NCBI RefSeq assembly: GCF_003399445.1
Contig: NZ_QUQO01000001.1
Span: 1,299,001 to 1,363,000 of the forward strand
Direction of reading: 5' to 3'
Origin: Parvularcula marina
GTDB taxonomy: Bacteria > Pseudomonadota > Alphaproteobacteria > Caulobacterales > Parvularculaceae
DNA: 64,000 nucleotides
The notes below the pieces were generated by a model, which ran no database searches, was not told where the DNA came from, and was given only the letters and a program-made list of their open reading frames with translations. The translations under genes were made by a program, and so were the position numbers. Of this stretch, positions 26,135 to 35,680 are shown piece after piece. Positions within the stretch are counted from its first letter, which is position 1; every line of letters begins with the position of its first letter.

Positions 26135-27424
26135 ATGAGCCGAACTGCACCAATCGAGGCGGATGAAGATATCAGCCGTGCTCACGGATTTGATCCCGCA
26201 AAGCTCGCCCAAATCGGCCCGGCTCTTCAGGCCTATGTCGATGATGGCGAGCTGGCAGGGATCGTCACCCTCACATCGCGCGCCGGTGAGATCGTTCAGT
26301 CAGACGCATTGGGGTGGAGCGATATTGAAAGCCGGACCCCCATGCGGCCCGACACGCTTTTCCGTATCGCCTCCATGACCAAGCCTGTGACGTCAGTTGC
26401 GGCGCTGATGCTGATCGAGGACGGCCTGATCGCGCTGGATGATCCTGTTTCACGCTGGCTTCCCGAACTCGCAAACCCCCGTGTCCTGAGGAATGCAGCT
26501 GGGCCGCTGGAAGATACCGTGTCAGCGGAACGCGAGATCACGGTCGAAGACCTTTTCACACACCGGTCTGGCATCGCCTACGGATTTTTCTCTGAAGGCC
26601 CGATCAAGAGCGCCTATGACCGCGTGTTGGGTGATCCCGGCATGAACCGCCAGACAGTTGATGAGTGGTTGGCAGCGCTTGGCAGCCTCCCTCTTTCCTA
26701 TCAACCGGGCGAACGGTTCCACTACGGACATTCAACGGATGTCCTCGGCTTTCTGGTCGGACGCATTCTGGGCAAGCCGTTTCGTCAGGTTCTCAAGGAA
26801 CGTATCTTTGAGCCTCTTGGCATGACGGATACCGATTTCTGGATACCTGCAGAAAAACGCGAGCGGCTTGCCAGCCTTTATAGATATGATGAGCAGGCCG
26901 GGCGTCTCGCCCGAGTTGAACTCGATATGTATGAGGCACCGCCGGACTATACGCCGGGCGGTGGCGGCCTTATCTCCTCTGCTTCTGATTATCACCGCTT
27001 TGCCCGGATGCTGCTCGGTCATGGCGCCGTCGATAATGTACGCCTGCTGAAACTAAAGACGGTCGATCTCATGATGACCAACCGGCTGACGCCATCGCAG
27101 CGTCATATTCCCTTTGCCGGCATGCCGCTCTGGGAGAAATCGGGTTTCGGTCTCGGTGTGTCGATTACTGAAGATCCGATCGACAACCCCTATTCATCCG
27201 GTCCCCCCGGCACGATCACATGGCCGGGCATTTTTGGCACCTGGTGGCAGGCAGACCCGGTCAACGACCTCGTGATGATCTACATGATCCAGCATCAGGT
27301 GCCGGTCTCAGCAAATTCAGGCTCGACAATAGCGACAGGCCGCGGTGCCGTCGGACGCCGCGCGCTCCCGGTCTATCAGCACGGCATCTATGCCGCTCTC
27401 GATCCTCATCCCGATACGGACTGA
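26135..27424 (+). CDS. Serine hydrolase, class C beta-lactamase-like (esterase type)
   Basis: 429 residues of the beta-lactamase/penicillin-binding transpeptidase-like fold used by EstB-type esterases. The SxxK nucleophile motif is S80-M-T-K83 (FRIASMTKPVTS), the second motif is Y-G-H-S in FHYGHSTDVLG, and a GPPGTITWPGIFGTWW segment precedes the third motif region. No signal peptide is visible, so it is probably cytoplasmic. Between the receptor and the permease, it likely cleaves an ester or amide substrate; antibiotic resistance is unlikely. Confidence 0.85.
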   Translation: MSRTAPIEADEDISRAHGFDPAKLAQIGPALQAYVDDGELAGIVTLTSRAGEIVQSDALGWSDIESRTPMRPDTLFRIASMTKPVTSVAALMLIEDGLIALDDPVSRWLPELANPRVLRNAAGPLEDTVSAEREITVEDLFTHRSGIAYGFFSEGPIKSAYDRVLGDPGMNRQTVDEWLAALGSLPLSYQPGERFHYGHSTDVLGFLVGRILGKPFRQVLKERIFEPLGMTDTDFWIPAEKRERLASLYRYDEQAGRLARVELDMYEAPPDYTPGGGGLISSASDYHRFARMLLGHGAVDNVRLLKLKTVDLMMTNRLTPSQRHIPFAGMPLWEKSGFGLGVSITEDPIDNPYSSGPPGTITWPGIFGTWWQADPVNDLVMIYMIQHQVPVSANSGSTIATGRGAVGRRALPVYQHGIYAALDPHPDTD

Positions 27425-27483
27425 CATCGCAAATCCAGACAGGCCGTAATGGAAGAAACTGTTTGCGGAGTGGACAGCAGATC

Positions 27484-28962
27484 ATGAATTCGACAGTGAC
27501 ACACCCGGCAGCTTCCAGCTCTGCCCGCAGCACACCCCTGACCCGCCGCTTCAAGGCCGCATACGGATTCGGCTCGATGGCGGATGGGATCGTCGCGGCA
27601 GGTTTCGGGTTTTTCCTCCTTTTCTACCTGACTGCCGTATGCGGTATGTCGGGCACATTGGCCGGTACAGCCAAGCTGATCGCACTATTGGTAGATGCCG
27701 TCGCCGACCCGGCTATTGGGCTTGCCAGTGATCGAGCACGCTCTCGCCTGGGCCGTCGCCTCCCTTTCATGATCGGAAGCCTTTTGCCATTTGCCCTGGC
27801 ATTCGGCCTGCTTTTTACGATTCCCTCACTTCTCTCCGGGGGGCAACAATTCCTGTTCGTCACCATCTGCCTCGTGACGCTCCGCCTCTCACTATCATTC
27901 TTTGTACTGCCCTTCACCGCGGTCGGTGCAGAGGCTACCGATGATTACGCTGAGCGCGCGAGCATCGTTTCCTACCGCCTGACCTTTCAGAATGCCGGCA
28001 TCTTATTCGGGGTGGTGATGGGCTTGGGTGTTTTCATGTCAGGCCCAAGCAGTCTTTTGGCAGCAGAGAAATATATCCCCTATGCGTGGACATGCGCTGC
28101 CGTCATGCTGGTTGCTGGCGTCATTGCGATTAGGGCGGTTTTTAGTGCCCTACCAAGGCTGCATGGGGCCAAACCGGACGAGACCCCTTTTCTTTCCGGC
28201 TTCATCAGAGAGTTGGCGGAACTTTCCCGCAACCGCTCTTTCCTTGTTCTTTTTGGCACGGTGCTGACTTATTTCCTCGCCTACTCTGCACACGTTTCAC
28301 TCGCCCTTCATGCGAGCCGGTATTTCTGGAACCTTGATTCACGTGCGATCCAGCTCGTTCTTCTCAGCACGACACTAGGCCCTCTTCTGGGCGGCCCGAT
28401 CAGTGCCTTTGCCTTGAGGTATATCGAAAAGCGGACGCTTTCGATCGCCGCCTTCCTTGCCATCGCGATCTTCCTGATGTGGCCGCCTTTGCTTCAGCTT
28501 TATGGTCCCTTCTCGCTCGATCCGGCTGCGGCAACCGTCATCCTGTTCGTCAACGGACTTCTTGTCGGCACCGCCATCATGATTGGCGGAGTGGGCTTCC
28601 AGTCCATGCTGGCCGACACGGCCGATGAACATGAATGGCTCTTCGGCGTCCGGCGTGAAGGGCTCTTCTTCTCCGGCCTCACACTGGCCTATAAGGCCGC
28701 GTCCGGCCTTGGCGGATTAATTGCCGGGATCGCCCTCGATCTCATTCATTTCCCGACGGATCTTTCGGCCCGTGAGCCGGGGCAGGGTATTCCGCAAGAC
28801 ATTCTTGACAGGCTCGCCCTGATTTCCGGCCCGCTCCCTGCGCTATTTGCCCTGACAGCGCCCCTGTTCCTGTTCGGCTACCACCTGACCCGCAAAAAAC
28901 ACGCGCAGATCATTACCGACCTTGAGGAGCGCAAGGCGAAGGAAGCCGGGACCGGTAGCTGA
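27484..28962 (+). CDS. GPH/MFS-2 family cation symporter
   Basis: 492-residue inner-membrane transporter with about 12 membrane segments, of the glycoside-pentoside-hexuronide:cation symporter group. Typical parts: FGSMADGIVAAGFGFFLLFY at the first helix and the loop DAVADPAIGLASDRARSRLGRRLPF. ATG 27484 (after GGAGTGGACAGC) is chosen because the open frame upstream lies inside the hydrolase gene. Carries the substrate or its hydrolysis product into the cytoplasm. Confidence 0.88.
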   Translation: MNSTVTHPAASSSARSTPLTRRFKAAYGFGSMADGIVAAGFGFFLLFYLTAVCGMSGTLAGTAKLIALLVDAVADPAIGLASDRARSRLGRRLPFMIGSLLPFALAFGLLFTIPSLLSGGQQFLFVTICLVTLRLSLSFFVLPFTAVGAEATDDYAERASIVSYRLTFQNAGILFGVVMGLGVFMSGPSSLLAAEKYIPYAWTCAAVMLVAGVIAIRAVFSALPRLHGAKPDETPFLSGFIRELAELSRNRSFLVLFGTVLTYFLAYSAHVSLALHASRYFWNLDSRAIQLVLLSTTLGPLLGGPISAFALRYIEKRTLSIAAFLAIAIFLMWPPLLQLYGPFSLDPAAATVILFVNGLLVGTAIMIGGVGFQSMLADTADEHEWLFGVRREGLFFSGLTLAYKAASGLGGLIAGIALDLIHFPTDLSAREPGQGIPQDILDRLALISGPLPALFALTAPLFLFGYHLTRKKHAQIITDLEERKAKEAGTGS

Positions 28963-29083
28963 CCCGCTGGCGTACTCCCTCTGCCACTTCTCACAAAGCG
29001 GGCCGGAATTGCTGGCTGAGGTCAGCGAAGCTAATGTGTGTGGTGAGAATTGGTGCAGTGCGGCGCCATAGTGGAGATGACTT

Positions 29084-30724
29084 ATGATCCGTATTGCTCT
29101 TTTCAGTGCTGCTCTATGTTTGCTCGGTAGCTGCGAGGCGACGGCACCTAGCAACGATGAGATGATCGTCGAGGCGCCTGCAGGTGACATTCGCGGGACG
29201 ACAGCTGGCGGTACCGCACGCTTTCTCGGCATCCCATATGCGCAAGCCCCGATCGGAGATCTGCGCTGGCGCCCGACCGTCCCCCTTCCCCGCTGGGAAG
29301 GCGTCTACGAAGCAAGCGCTTCTGGCGCGGCCTGTGTGCAACCTTCCGCGCCTGAACACAGTATCTACTACACGCCCTATCCAAACCAGAGCGAAGACTG
29401 CTTGTTCCTTGATATCACCGCACCGTCTGATGCGCGCAGTGCGCCCGTGATGGTCTGGATACATGGCGGCTCTCTTCTCGGCGGCACCGGGAGTGATCCC
29501 ATGTATGATGGTGCAGAATATGCAGACCGAGGGATCATCCTTGTATCGATCAATTACCGTCTCGGGGCCCTCGGCTATATGGCGCACCCTGAGCTGAGCG
29601 CTGAATCACCGGAGAACATCTCAGGTAATTACGGCCTGATGGACCAGATCCAGGCATTGGAATGGGTGCAAGATAACATCAGCGCTTTTGGCGGTAACCC
29701 GAACAATGTGACGATTGCCGGTGAATCGGCAGGTGCGCTGAGCGTTCTATATCTCATGGCGTCACCGGAAGCCAAAGAACTGTTCCATCGCGCCATATCA
29801 CAGAGCGCCTATATGGTGACGATGCCTGAGCTCCGGAACAGTTCGTTTCCGGATATTCCTGCCTCGGAGCCGACTGGCGTCTGGCTCGCAGGCCAGTTGG
29901 GCGCCGGAAATGTCGCAGAACTCAGAGCCATGAGCGCCGAGGACATCACTCTTCGCGCGACGAAAGCAGGCTATTACCCACAGATAAGTATCGACGGGAA
30001 ATATGTGACCGGACAGTTGGTCGACATCTTTGACAAAGGTCAGCAAGCACAGATCCCTGTCCTAGCCGGCTATAATGAGGGCGAAATCCGCTCCCTGCCG
30101 ATCCTTCTCCCTCCCGCGCCGGATAATGCCGCGAGCTATGAGGAAGAAATCCGTCAGCGGTATATCGAGTTTGCAGACCGTTTCCTCGACCTCTATCCGG
30201 CAAGCGACATTCCCGAAAGCATGAAAGCCACCACGCGCGACGCGATTTACGGATGGACAGCGGAGAGACTTGTCGCCTCTCAGGCGAATAGCGGCATTCC
30301 ATCCTTCCTCTATTTCTTCGATCACGGATATCCAGCTGCCGATGAAGCAGGTCTTCATGCATTTCACGGTGCAGAAATGCCGTTTGCCTTTGGCACGATG
30401 TCATCGGTGCCGCCGAACTGGCCCGAAATTCCTGCCACCGCAGAGGAACAGGCACTATCGGATGCTATGCTCGATTATTGGGCGAGCTTTGTCCGTGACG
30501 GCGCCCCTCAAGCGGATGAGGCACCAGACTGGCAGCAATATGATCAGCACCGTGCCTATATGGCATTTGAAGACAGCCCCGTTGGCCGCGTCAATTTGCA
30601 GAACGGCTATGCTTTGCACGAGGCCGTCACTTGCCGAAGACGCGCCATACCTGGTCTTGCCTGGAGCTGGAATGTCGGCGTCATTGCCTATCCCTTGCCC
30701 GAGCGAGCACCGGACTGCGAATGA
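29084..30724 (+). CDS. Carboxylesterase type B, secreted lipoprotein
   Basis: 546-residue alpha/beta hydrolase (para-nitrobenzyl-esterase-like). Signal peptide with lipobox LLGSC, the family entry RFLGIPYAQAPIGDLRW, the oxyanion region VWIHGGSLLGG, nucleophile S215 in GESAGALS, and the catalytic histidine in HAFHGAEMPF. The lipobox suggests anchoring in the outer membrane or periplasm. Last gene of the unit; probably removes an ester group before or after uptake, giving the acid for the CoA ligase (inference). Confidence 0.9.
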   Translation: MIRIALFSAALCLLGSCEATAPSNDEMIVEAPAGDIRGTTAGGTARFLGIPYAQAPIGDLRWRPTVPLPRWEGVYEASASGAACVQPSAPEHSIYYTPYPNQSEDCLFLDITAPSDARSAPVMVWIHGGSLLGGTGSDPMYDGAEYADRGIILVSINYRLGALGYMAHPELSAESPENISGNYGLMDQIQALEWVQDNISAFGGNPNNVTIAGESAGALSVLYLMASPEAKELFHRAISQSAYMVTMPELRNSSFPDIPASEPTGVWLAGQLGAGNVAELRAMSAEDITLRATKAGYYPQISIDGKYVTGQLVDIFDKGQQAQIPVLAGYNEGEIRSLPILLPPAPDNAASYEEEIRQRYIEFADRFLDLYPASDIPESMKATTRDAIYGWTAERLVASQANSGIPSFLYFFDHGYPAADEAGLHAFHGAEMPFAFGTMSSVPPNWPEIPATAEEQALSDAMLDYWASFVRDGAPQADEAPDWQQYDQHRAYMAFEDSPVGRVNLQNGYALHEAVTCRRRAIPGLAWSWNVGVIAYPLPERAPDCE

Positions 30725-30746
30725 GGTTGCAAGCCGCCAAAGAAAA

Positions 30747-30776
30747 AGGCTTCCCCATCGCCAGATGAGGAAGCCT
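30747..30776 (-). terminator. Terminator of the RTX protein gene
   Basis: Stem AGGCTTCC-C-CATC / GATG-A-GGAAGCCT (12 pairs, one mismatch) with a 4-nt loop. On the minus strand it is followed by TTTTTCTTT, so it ends transcription of the RTX gene about 80 bp past its stop. On the plus strand it may also stop the esterase transcript. Confidence 0.75.
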
Positions 30777-30855
30777 GAATGTCACGTGTAGTCCGGGAGC
30801 GTATTAAAAATCGTCCCAGCTAGCTGGCGCTGCATTATTTCGCGTGTCGATCTAG

Positions 30856-32325
30856 TTACGCCGGCACATCGTAAATAAAGTTCGCGTCCGACAGATCATT
30901 TATCGACGTATTGATCAGTGTGAGGACATCTCCAGCACCAAAATCAAAAGTCAGATCTTGCCCATTGCTCGAGCTTATGGCGACAAGATCGTCGAAATCA
31001 GAGATAGAAGAGAAAGCTGAGACATCGACCCTGTCTTCCGCTTCATCAAAGTCAAAGATCACGTCACTTTCAAATCCAGCAGAGACGACAAAAAGGTCTG
31101 CCCCAGCTTCACCGAAGATCGTGTCGTCACCGGCACCACCAATGATAGTGTCATTTCCCTCTCGGCCGCTGAAGAAATCATCTCCATCTCCGCCGTCCAG
31201 GACATTGGCAACCGCATCCCCGATCAGCTTATCGTTGAAATCACCTGTCGTGACATTTTCGATGCCGAAGAGACGATCTCCGGCAGCTTCGTTCAGTGAA
31301 CCACGAGTATTAAAGAGCCGTACCTCTACTGATCCAGTTGCGTCTGAATAATCGATCAGATCGGTTCCAGCATCCCCGAATACCGTGTCCGCACCAGCAC
31401 CGCCAAGAACCGTATCATTTCCTTCACGGCCGCTGAAGAAATCATCTCCATCTCCGCCGTCCAGAACATTGGCAACCGAGTCGCCGATCAGCTTGTCGTT
31501 GAAATCACCCGTGGTGATGTTCTCAATTCCGAAGAACCGATCGCCTGCAGCCTCATTTAGAGAACCTAGCGTATTATAAAGGCGTACCTCGACAGAGCCG
31601 GTGGCCGTTGAATAGTCAATCAGGTCCGTTCCGGCATCCCCGAACATCGTATCCGCGCCAAGCCCACCGAGAATTGTGTCATTCCCTTCGCGACCGCTGA
31701 AAAAGTCACTTCCAGCGCCCCCGTCGAGAACATTGCCAACACCATCACCAATGAGTTTGTCGTTGAAATCACCCGTAGTGATGTTCTCAATTCCGAAGAA
31801 CCGATCGCCTGCAGCTTCATTCAAAGAACCCAGCGTATTATAAAGGCGAACCTCGACAGAGCCGGTGGCCGTTGAATAGTCAATCAGGTCCGTTCCGGCA
31901 TCCCCGAACATCGTATCCGCGCCAAGCCCACCGAGAATTGTATCATTCCCTTCGCGACCGCTGAAGAAATCGTTCCCTTCACCGCCGTCGAGCATGTTGG
32001 CTGCAGTGTCACCGATCAGCTTGTCATTTCCCGAGCCGGAAACAACATTCTCAATATTGAAATAAGTGTCCCCAGCGGCATCATTCAACGCACCGCTATT
32101 GGTGTAGAGGCGCACCTCAACTGCAGTGGTCGCCTCAGAGAAATCCAGCAGGTCTATTCCGTCCCCGCCGTCAATCGTATCGGCACCAGCCCCCCCATTG
32201 AGGATGTCATTACCGATGCCGCCATCAATAGAGTCGTTACCGCCTTCACCGCGCAGAGAATCGTCACCCTGCCCCCCAATGATGGTGTCACTACCCTCGC
32301 CACCGATGAGTGTATCATCAAACAT
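30856..32325 (-). CDS. RTX calcium-binding repeat protein, probably secreted by type I system
   Basis: 489 residues made almost wholly of RTX nonapeptides (GGxGxDxUx). The N-terminal block (about 1-53) is plain repeats. Four units of 87-88 residues follow, each a beta segment (DLIDYSTATGSVEVRLYNT, SLNEAAGDRFFGIEN) plus NDKLIGD...LDGG...FFSGREGNDT repeats. A C-terminal domain (about 405-489: DVIFDFDEAEDRVDVSAF through FIYDVPA) resembles the serralysin/type I secretion end. No signal peptide and no catalytic domain. GGAG precedes ATG 32325. No HlyBD-type exporter in the window. Likely a cell-surface or S-layer-like protein. Confidence 0.85.
   Translation of the reverse strand: MFDDTLIGGEGSDTIIGGQGDDSLRGEGGNDSIDGGIGNDILNGGAGADTIDGGDGIDLLDFSEATTAVEVRLYTNSGALNDAAGDTYFNIENVVSGSGNDKLIGDTAANMLDGGEGNDFFSGREGNDTILGGLGADTMFGDAGTDLIDYSTATGSVEVRLYNTLGSLNEAAGDRFFGIENITTGDFNDKLIGDGVGNVLDGGAGSDFFSGREGNDTILGGLGADTMFGDAGTDLIDYSTATGSVEVRLYNTLGSLNEAAGDRFFGIENITTGDFNDKLIGDSVANVLDGGDGDDFFSGREGNDTVLGGAGADTVFGDAGTDLIDYSDATGSVEVRLFNTRGSLNEAAGDRLFGIENVTTGDFNDKLIGDAVANVLDGGDGDDFFSGREGNDTIIGGAGDDTIFGEAGADLFVVSAGFESDVIFDFDEAEDRVDVSAFSSISDFDDLVAISSSNGQDLTFDFGAGDVLTLINTSINDLSDANFIYDVPA
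31114..32166 (-). repeat. Four tandem 264-bp coding repeats in the RTX gene
   Basis: Units 31114-31377, 31378-31641, 31642-31905 and the slightly shorter 31906-32166. The two central units are nearly identical at DNA level over long stretches (for example both carry TCTCAATTCCGAAGAACCG exactly 264 bp apart), which points to recent duplication and possible copy-number variation. Confidence 0.85.
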
Positions 32326-32645
32326 ATTGATCGCTCCGCATCACAATTCTGACAAATCCCAGTGCAACATTCACGCCAGCGTATAGCTTTGGATAGCCGT
32401 AGGCACAATTCATATCGCCCGCATAGTAAGTGATTGTGGCCCTTATATGATTCATCATCTAGAACCTTGCTGCATTGCGAAATACATGGAAACCCATAGC
32501 CTGCCGCATGCAATTTGAAGCTTATAACCGTGACGAAAATACACAAGCCTACGGCCACGATTACAAACGTCATGATCTTTGACGTTTAATGCCAAGCCTA
32601 TGAAATATCCGCCACTGCAACACCGATTATCAGAGAGAAGATAGA
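32326..32645. other. AT-richer gap between divergent RTX and cytidylyltransferase genes
   Basis: 320 bp with no credible gene. It must hold the divergent promoters of the RTX gene and the nonulosonate genes. I see no clear operator, terminator or RNA structure. Confidence 0.5.
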
Positions 32646-33305
32646 ATGGTAACAGCGATCGTACCATTGCGAGGCGGCTCTAAAAGTATTCCGCACAAGA
32701 ATATAAAAGATTTCGCGGGCAAGCCGTTGTGCGCCTGGGCGCTCGAGGCCGCCTGCGCCGCAGAAAAAGTGGATAAGGTCTATGTCTCAACCGAGTCTGC
32801 CCTGATCAAAGAAGTGGTTGAAGGGTTGGGCCTCGACGTCATGGTCATCGACCGCCCCGAGCAACTGGCAGGAGACGAAACGAGCACAGAAGAAGTACTC
32901 ATGCACTTCATTGAGAACGTCACTTCAGATGTGATTTGCACAGTTCAGGCGACGTCCCCCCTTGTCACGGCCGCAGACTTTGATCGCGCGATCGAAATGT
33001 TCTCCCAAGGCGGATACGACTCGCTCCTGACAGCCGTCAGACAAAAGCGGTTCTTCTGGACTGATGATTTCCGCCCCATCAATTATGATCCGCAAGCCCG
33101 CCCCCGGCGACAGGACTTCAACGGAACCCTGATGGAGAATGGCGCCTTTTATCTCACGAAGCGTGAAACGCTGCTTCAAACTGGTAGCCGTCTGGGGGGC
33201 AGAATTGCCGTGTATGAAATGCCATCAGAGACAGCAGTAGAGATCGACGAGCCGCACGACTGGCTGGAAGCTGAAGCCCTTCTTCGGGGACGAGGACGAA
33301 CATGA
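32646..33305 (+). CDS. Acylneuraminate (nonulosonate) cytidylyltransferase
   Basis: NeuA-type enzyme that activates a sialic-acid-like nonulosonate with CTP to its CMP-sugar. 219 residues. Signature IVPLRGGSKSIPHKNIKDFAGKPL (R, G, S, K and N of the nucleotide loop) at about 5-28, then DETSTEEVLMHF, VQATSPL, and the substrate-side FNGTLMENGAFY. The start overlaps nothing upstream; its TGA overlaps the ATG of the next gene (ATGA, 33302-33305), so the two are coupled. The specific sugar (Neu5Ac, legionaminate, pseudaminate or KDN) cannot be told. Confidence 0.9.
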   Translation: MVTAIVPLRGGSKSIPHKNIKDFAGKPLCAWALEAACAAEKVDKVYVSTESALIKEVVEGLGLDVMVIDRPEQLAGDETSTEEVLMHFIENVTSDVICTVQATSPLVTAADFDRAIEMFSQGGYDSLLTAVRQKRFFWTDDFRPINYDPQARPRRQDFNGTLMENGAFYLTKRETLLQTGSRLGGRIAVYEMPSETAVEIDEPHDWLEAEALLRGRGRT

Positions 33306-35560
33306 TTGTACAAAAGAGTTACTCCCAATACATCGTATTCCATGAAGATACCCTCGCTTCTGCCTTGCAGAAGATCAGCCTCAACCAACATCGGATGGTT
33401 TTCGTGGTCACGGAGAGTGGCCACCTCAGCGGGGCACTGACAGACGGTGACGTGCGGCGTTGGCTATTGAATGCCAGCCAGATCAATCTTGATACCCCCG
33501 TGTCGCAGGTCATGAATGCCACCTGCATCTCCGCGTTCGTTGATGATCCCAGAGAAAAAATCGCTGCGCTTTTGAGCAGCAAAGTACTTGCCGTCCCGCT
33601 TTTGGACATTAACCACCGTGTCGTGGCTGTCGCGATTGCAGGTGAACAGACAATTCAGCTCGGTGATCGGCGCATCAGCGCAGATGACCCCGCCTTCGTG
33701 ATCGCGGAGATCGGCAATAACCATAATGGCAGCCTCGAGCATGCGATAAGGCTCATCGATCTGGCAGCAGAAGCCGGTGTCGATTGCGCAAAATTCCAGA
33801 TGCGAGACATGAAAGCCATGTATCGCAAGCTCGAAGGGCAAGCTGACGCCAAAGAAGATCTGGGCGCTCAATATACGCTCGATCTGCTGGCAAAATTCCA
33901 ACTCAGTGACGAAGATCTCTATCGGGCATTCGACCACTGTCAGGCACGCAATCTGGTGCCATTATGTACACCCTGGGACGAGGAATGCCTGCACAAGCTG
34001 GATCGTTATGGCATGCCCGGCTTCAAGATCGCATCAGCAGATTTTACAAATTACGACCTGCTTTCTGCAACAGCCGCTCTCAACAAACCGATGTTCTGCT
34101 CAACCGGCATGACATCTGAAAATGAGATCATGAAAGGCATTGAACTTCTACAAAACTCCGGATGCCCTCATGTTCTTCTCCATTGCAATTCAACTTATCC
34201 GACCCCGGACAAAGACGTGAATCTCCGCTATATGACGCGCCTTGCGGAGCTCAGTCATGGGGTTGTTGGATATTCGGGTCACGAACGCGGCATCCAGGTG
34301 CCGATTGCCGCTGTCGCTCTGGGCGCTCGGGTCATTGAAAAACATTTCACCACCGATCGCGGCATGGAAGGAAATGACCACAAGGTCAGCCTGTTGCCTG
34401 ACGAACTGGCCGAAATGGTCCGTGGGATAAGGCAGATCGAGGAAGCCATGGGCTCGGAGAACGAGCGCGAGCTTTCCCAGGGTGAAATGATGAACAGGGA
34501 GGTGCTCGCCAAGAGCCTGATCGCGACTGTCGACATTCCCGCCGGCACGACGGTTACGGCTGATATGGTCGACACAAAAAGCCCCGGACAAGGCATGCAG
34601 CCTAATCGAAAGGGTGAACTGATCGGCGCGGTACTGACAGTCGACAAACAGGCTGGGGATTTCTTTTTCCCAAGCGATCTGGAGAGCGAAAGCATTCAGG
34701 CTAGGGACTATAGCTTCGATAATCCCTGGGGCATTCCAGTCCGGTATCATGACCTGATGTCCCTGTCGGCGATGTCCAATATGGACCTTCTGGAAATTCA
34801 TCTCAGCTACAAGGATATGGAGCTGGATTTCCGAAAATTCTTCAGTGATCCACTGGATATGGGCTTGGTGGTTCACGCACCGGAGCTATTCTCCGGTGAC
34901 CACACGCTGGACCTTTGCAGTCCTGACCCGGACTACCGCAAGCGTTCCATTAGCGAGATGCAACGGGTCATCGATTTGACACGTGAGCTGAACACATATT
35001 TTGCTCGCACCCAGACGCCGCCAATTGTGACCAATGTTGGTGGTTTCACAACAAATGGCGCCCTCCCCCCTGATCAACGAGCGGCTCTTTATGACAGGGT
35101 TGCAGAAAGTCTTTCGCAGCTGGACTGCGGTGGGGTTGAGATCATTCCTCAGACCATGCCGCCATTTCCGTGGCATTTCGGGGGGCAAAGCTATCACAAT
35201 CTCTTCGTTGATGGGGACGAGATAGATGCGTTCTGTAAGCGCCACGGGATGCGCGTCTGCCTTGATGTTTCACACTCCAAGCTTGCCTGCACGCATTCAA
35301 AGAAATCTTTCGGACAGTTTCTCGAGAAGGTTGCGCCTCATACGGCGCATTATCATCTCGCGGACGCAAAAGGTGTCGATGGAGAAGGTCTTCAGATCCT
35401 CTCTGGCGAAACGGATTGGAAGGAAGTCATTGAACTCATGCAAAAGCTCTCTCCGAGAGCAAGCTTTATCCCTGAAATCTGGCAGGGTCATAAGAACAAT
35501 GGCGAAGGCGCGTGGATCGCTCTTGAACGGCTGGAGCGTATCGCTCACGAAGGCAGGTAG
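33302..35560 (+). CDS. Four-domain nonulosonate synthase: CBS pair, NeuB, SAF, TIM-barrel isomerase
   Basis: 752 residues. Residues 1-115 resemble a CBS-domain pair. Residues 130-385 are the NeuB condensing domain (FVIAEIGNNHNG, DCAKFQMR, FKIASADF, CSTGM, YSGHERG, IEKHFT), which joins PEP to a hexosamine to make a nonulosonate. Residues 400-460 are the SAF/antifreeze-like domain. Residues 475-752 look like a sugar-phosphate isomerase/epimerase TIM barrel (VCLDVSHSKLAC, HYHLADAKG, EIWQGHKNNGEGA). Free-standing NeuB is about 340 residues, so both the regulatory N-part and the catalytic C-part are additions. Overlaps the cytidylyltransferase by four bases. Confidence 0.88.
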   Translation: MIVQKSYSQYIVFHEDTLASALQKISLNQHRMVFVVTESGHLSGALTDGDVRRWLLNASQINLDTPVSQVMNATCISAFVDDPREKIAALLSSKVLAVPLLDINHRVVAVAIAGEQTIQLGDRRISADDPAFVIAEIGNNHNGSLEHAIRLIDLAAEAGVDCAKFQMRDMKAMYRKLEGQADAKEDLGAQYTLDLLAKFQLSDEDLYRAFDHCQARNLVPLCTPWDEECLHKLDRYGMPGFKIASADFTNYDLLSATAALNKPMFCSTGMTSENEIMKGIELLQNSGCPHVLLHCNSTYPTPDKDVNLRYMTRLAELSHGVVGYSGHERGIQVPIAAVALGARVIEKHFTTDRGMEGNDHKVSLLPDELAEMVRGIRQIEEAMGSENERELSQGEMMNREVLAKSLIATVDIPAGTTVTADMVDTKSPGQGMQPNRKGELIGAVLTVDKQAGDFFFPSDLESESIQARDYSFDNPWGIPVRYHDLMSLSAMSNMDLLEIHLSYKDMELDFRKFFSDPLDMGLVVHAPELFSGDHTLDLCSPDPDYRKRSISEMQRVIDLTRELNTYFARTQTPPIVTNVGGFTTNGALPPDQRAALYDRVAESLSQLDCGGVEIIPQTMPPFPWHFGGQSYHNLFVDGDEIDAFCKRHGMRVCLDVSHSKLACTHSKKSFGQFLEKVAPHTAHYHLADAKGVDGEGLQILSGETDWKEVIELMQKLSPRASFIPEIWQGHKNNGEGAWIALERLERIAHEGR

Positions 35561-35680
35561 GGAGCAGAGAACTGACGGGGACCGATGAGGCTCCTCGATC
35601 TTTTTCACTGGATGTCAAAGCTGATCGGACATTCTCTGCCACCCATTGCGTAAACATATTACTCTTGATGCAGGCTGATA

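Noticed and set aside
26135-27424. Antibiotic-resistance beta-lactamase
   Set aside because: No signal peptide, no KTG motif in the usual place, and the neighbours are uptake and ester-catabolism genes; an EstB-like esterase fits better.
30856-32325. Regularly spaced repeats suggesting a CRISPR array
   Set aside because: The repeats are 264-bp coding units and RTX nonapeptides in one long open frame, without constant short repeats and unique spacers.
32646-35560. Complete sialic acid biosynthesis operon
   Set aside because: Only the synthase and CMP-activation steps are encoded; no NeuC, aminotransferase or dehydratase genes are nearby, so the pathway is incomplete in this window.
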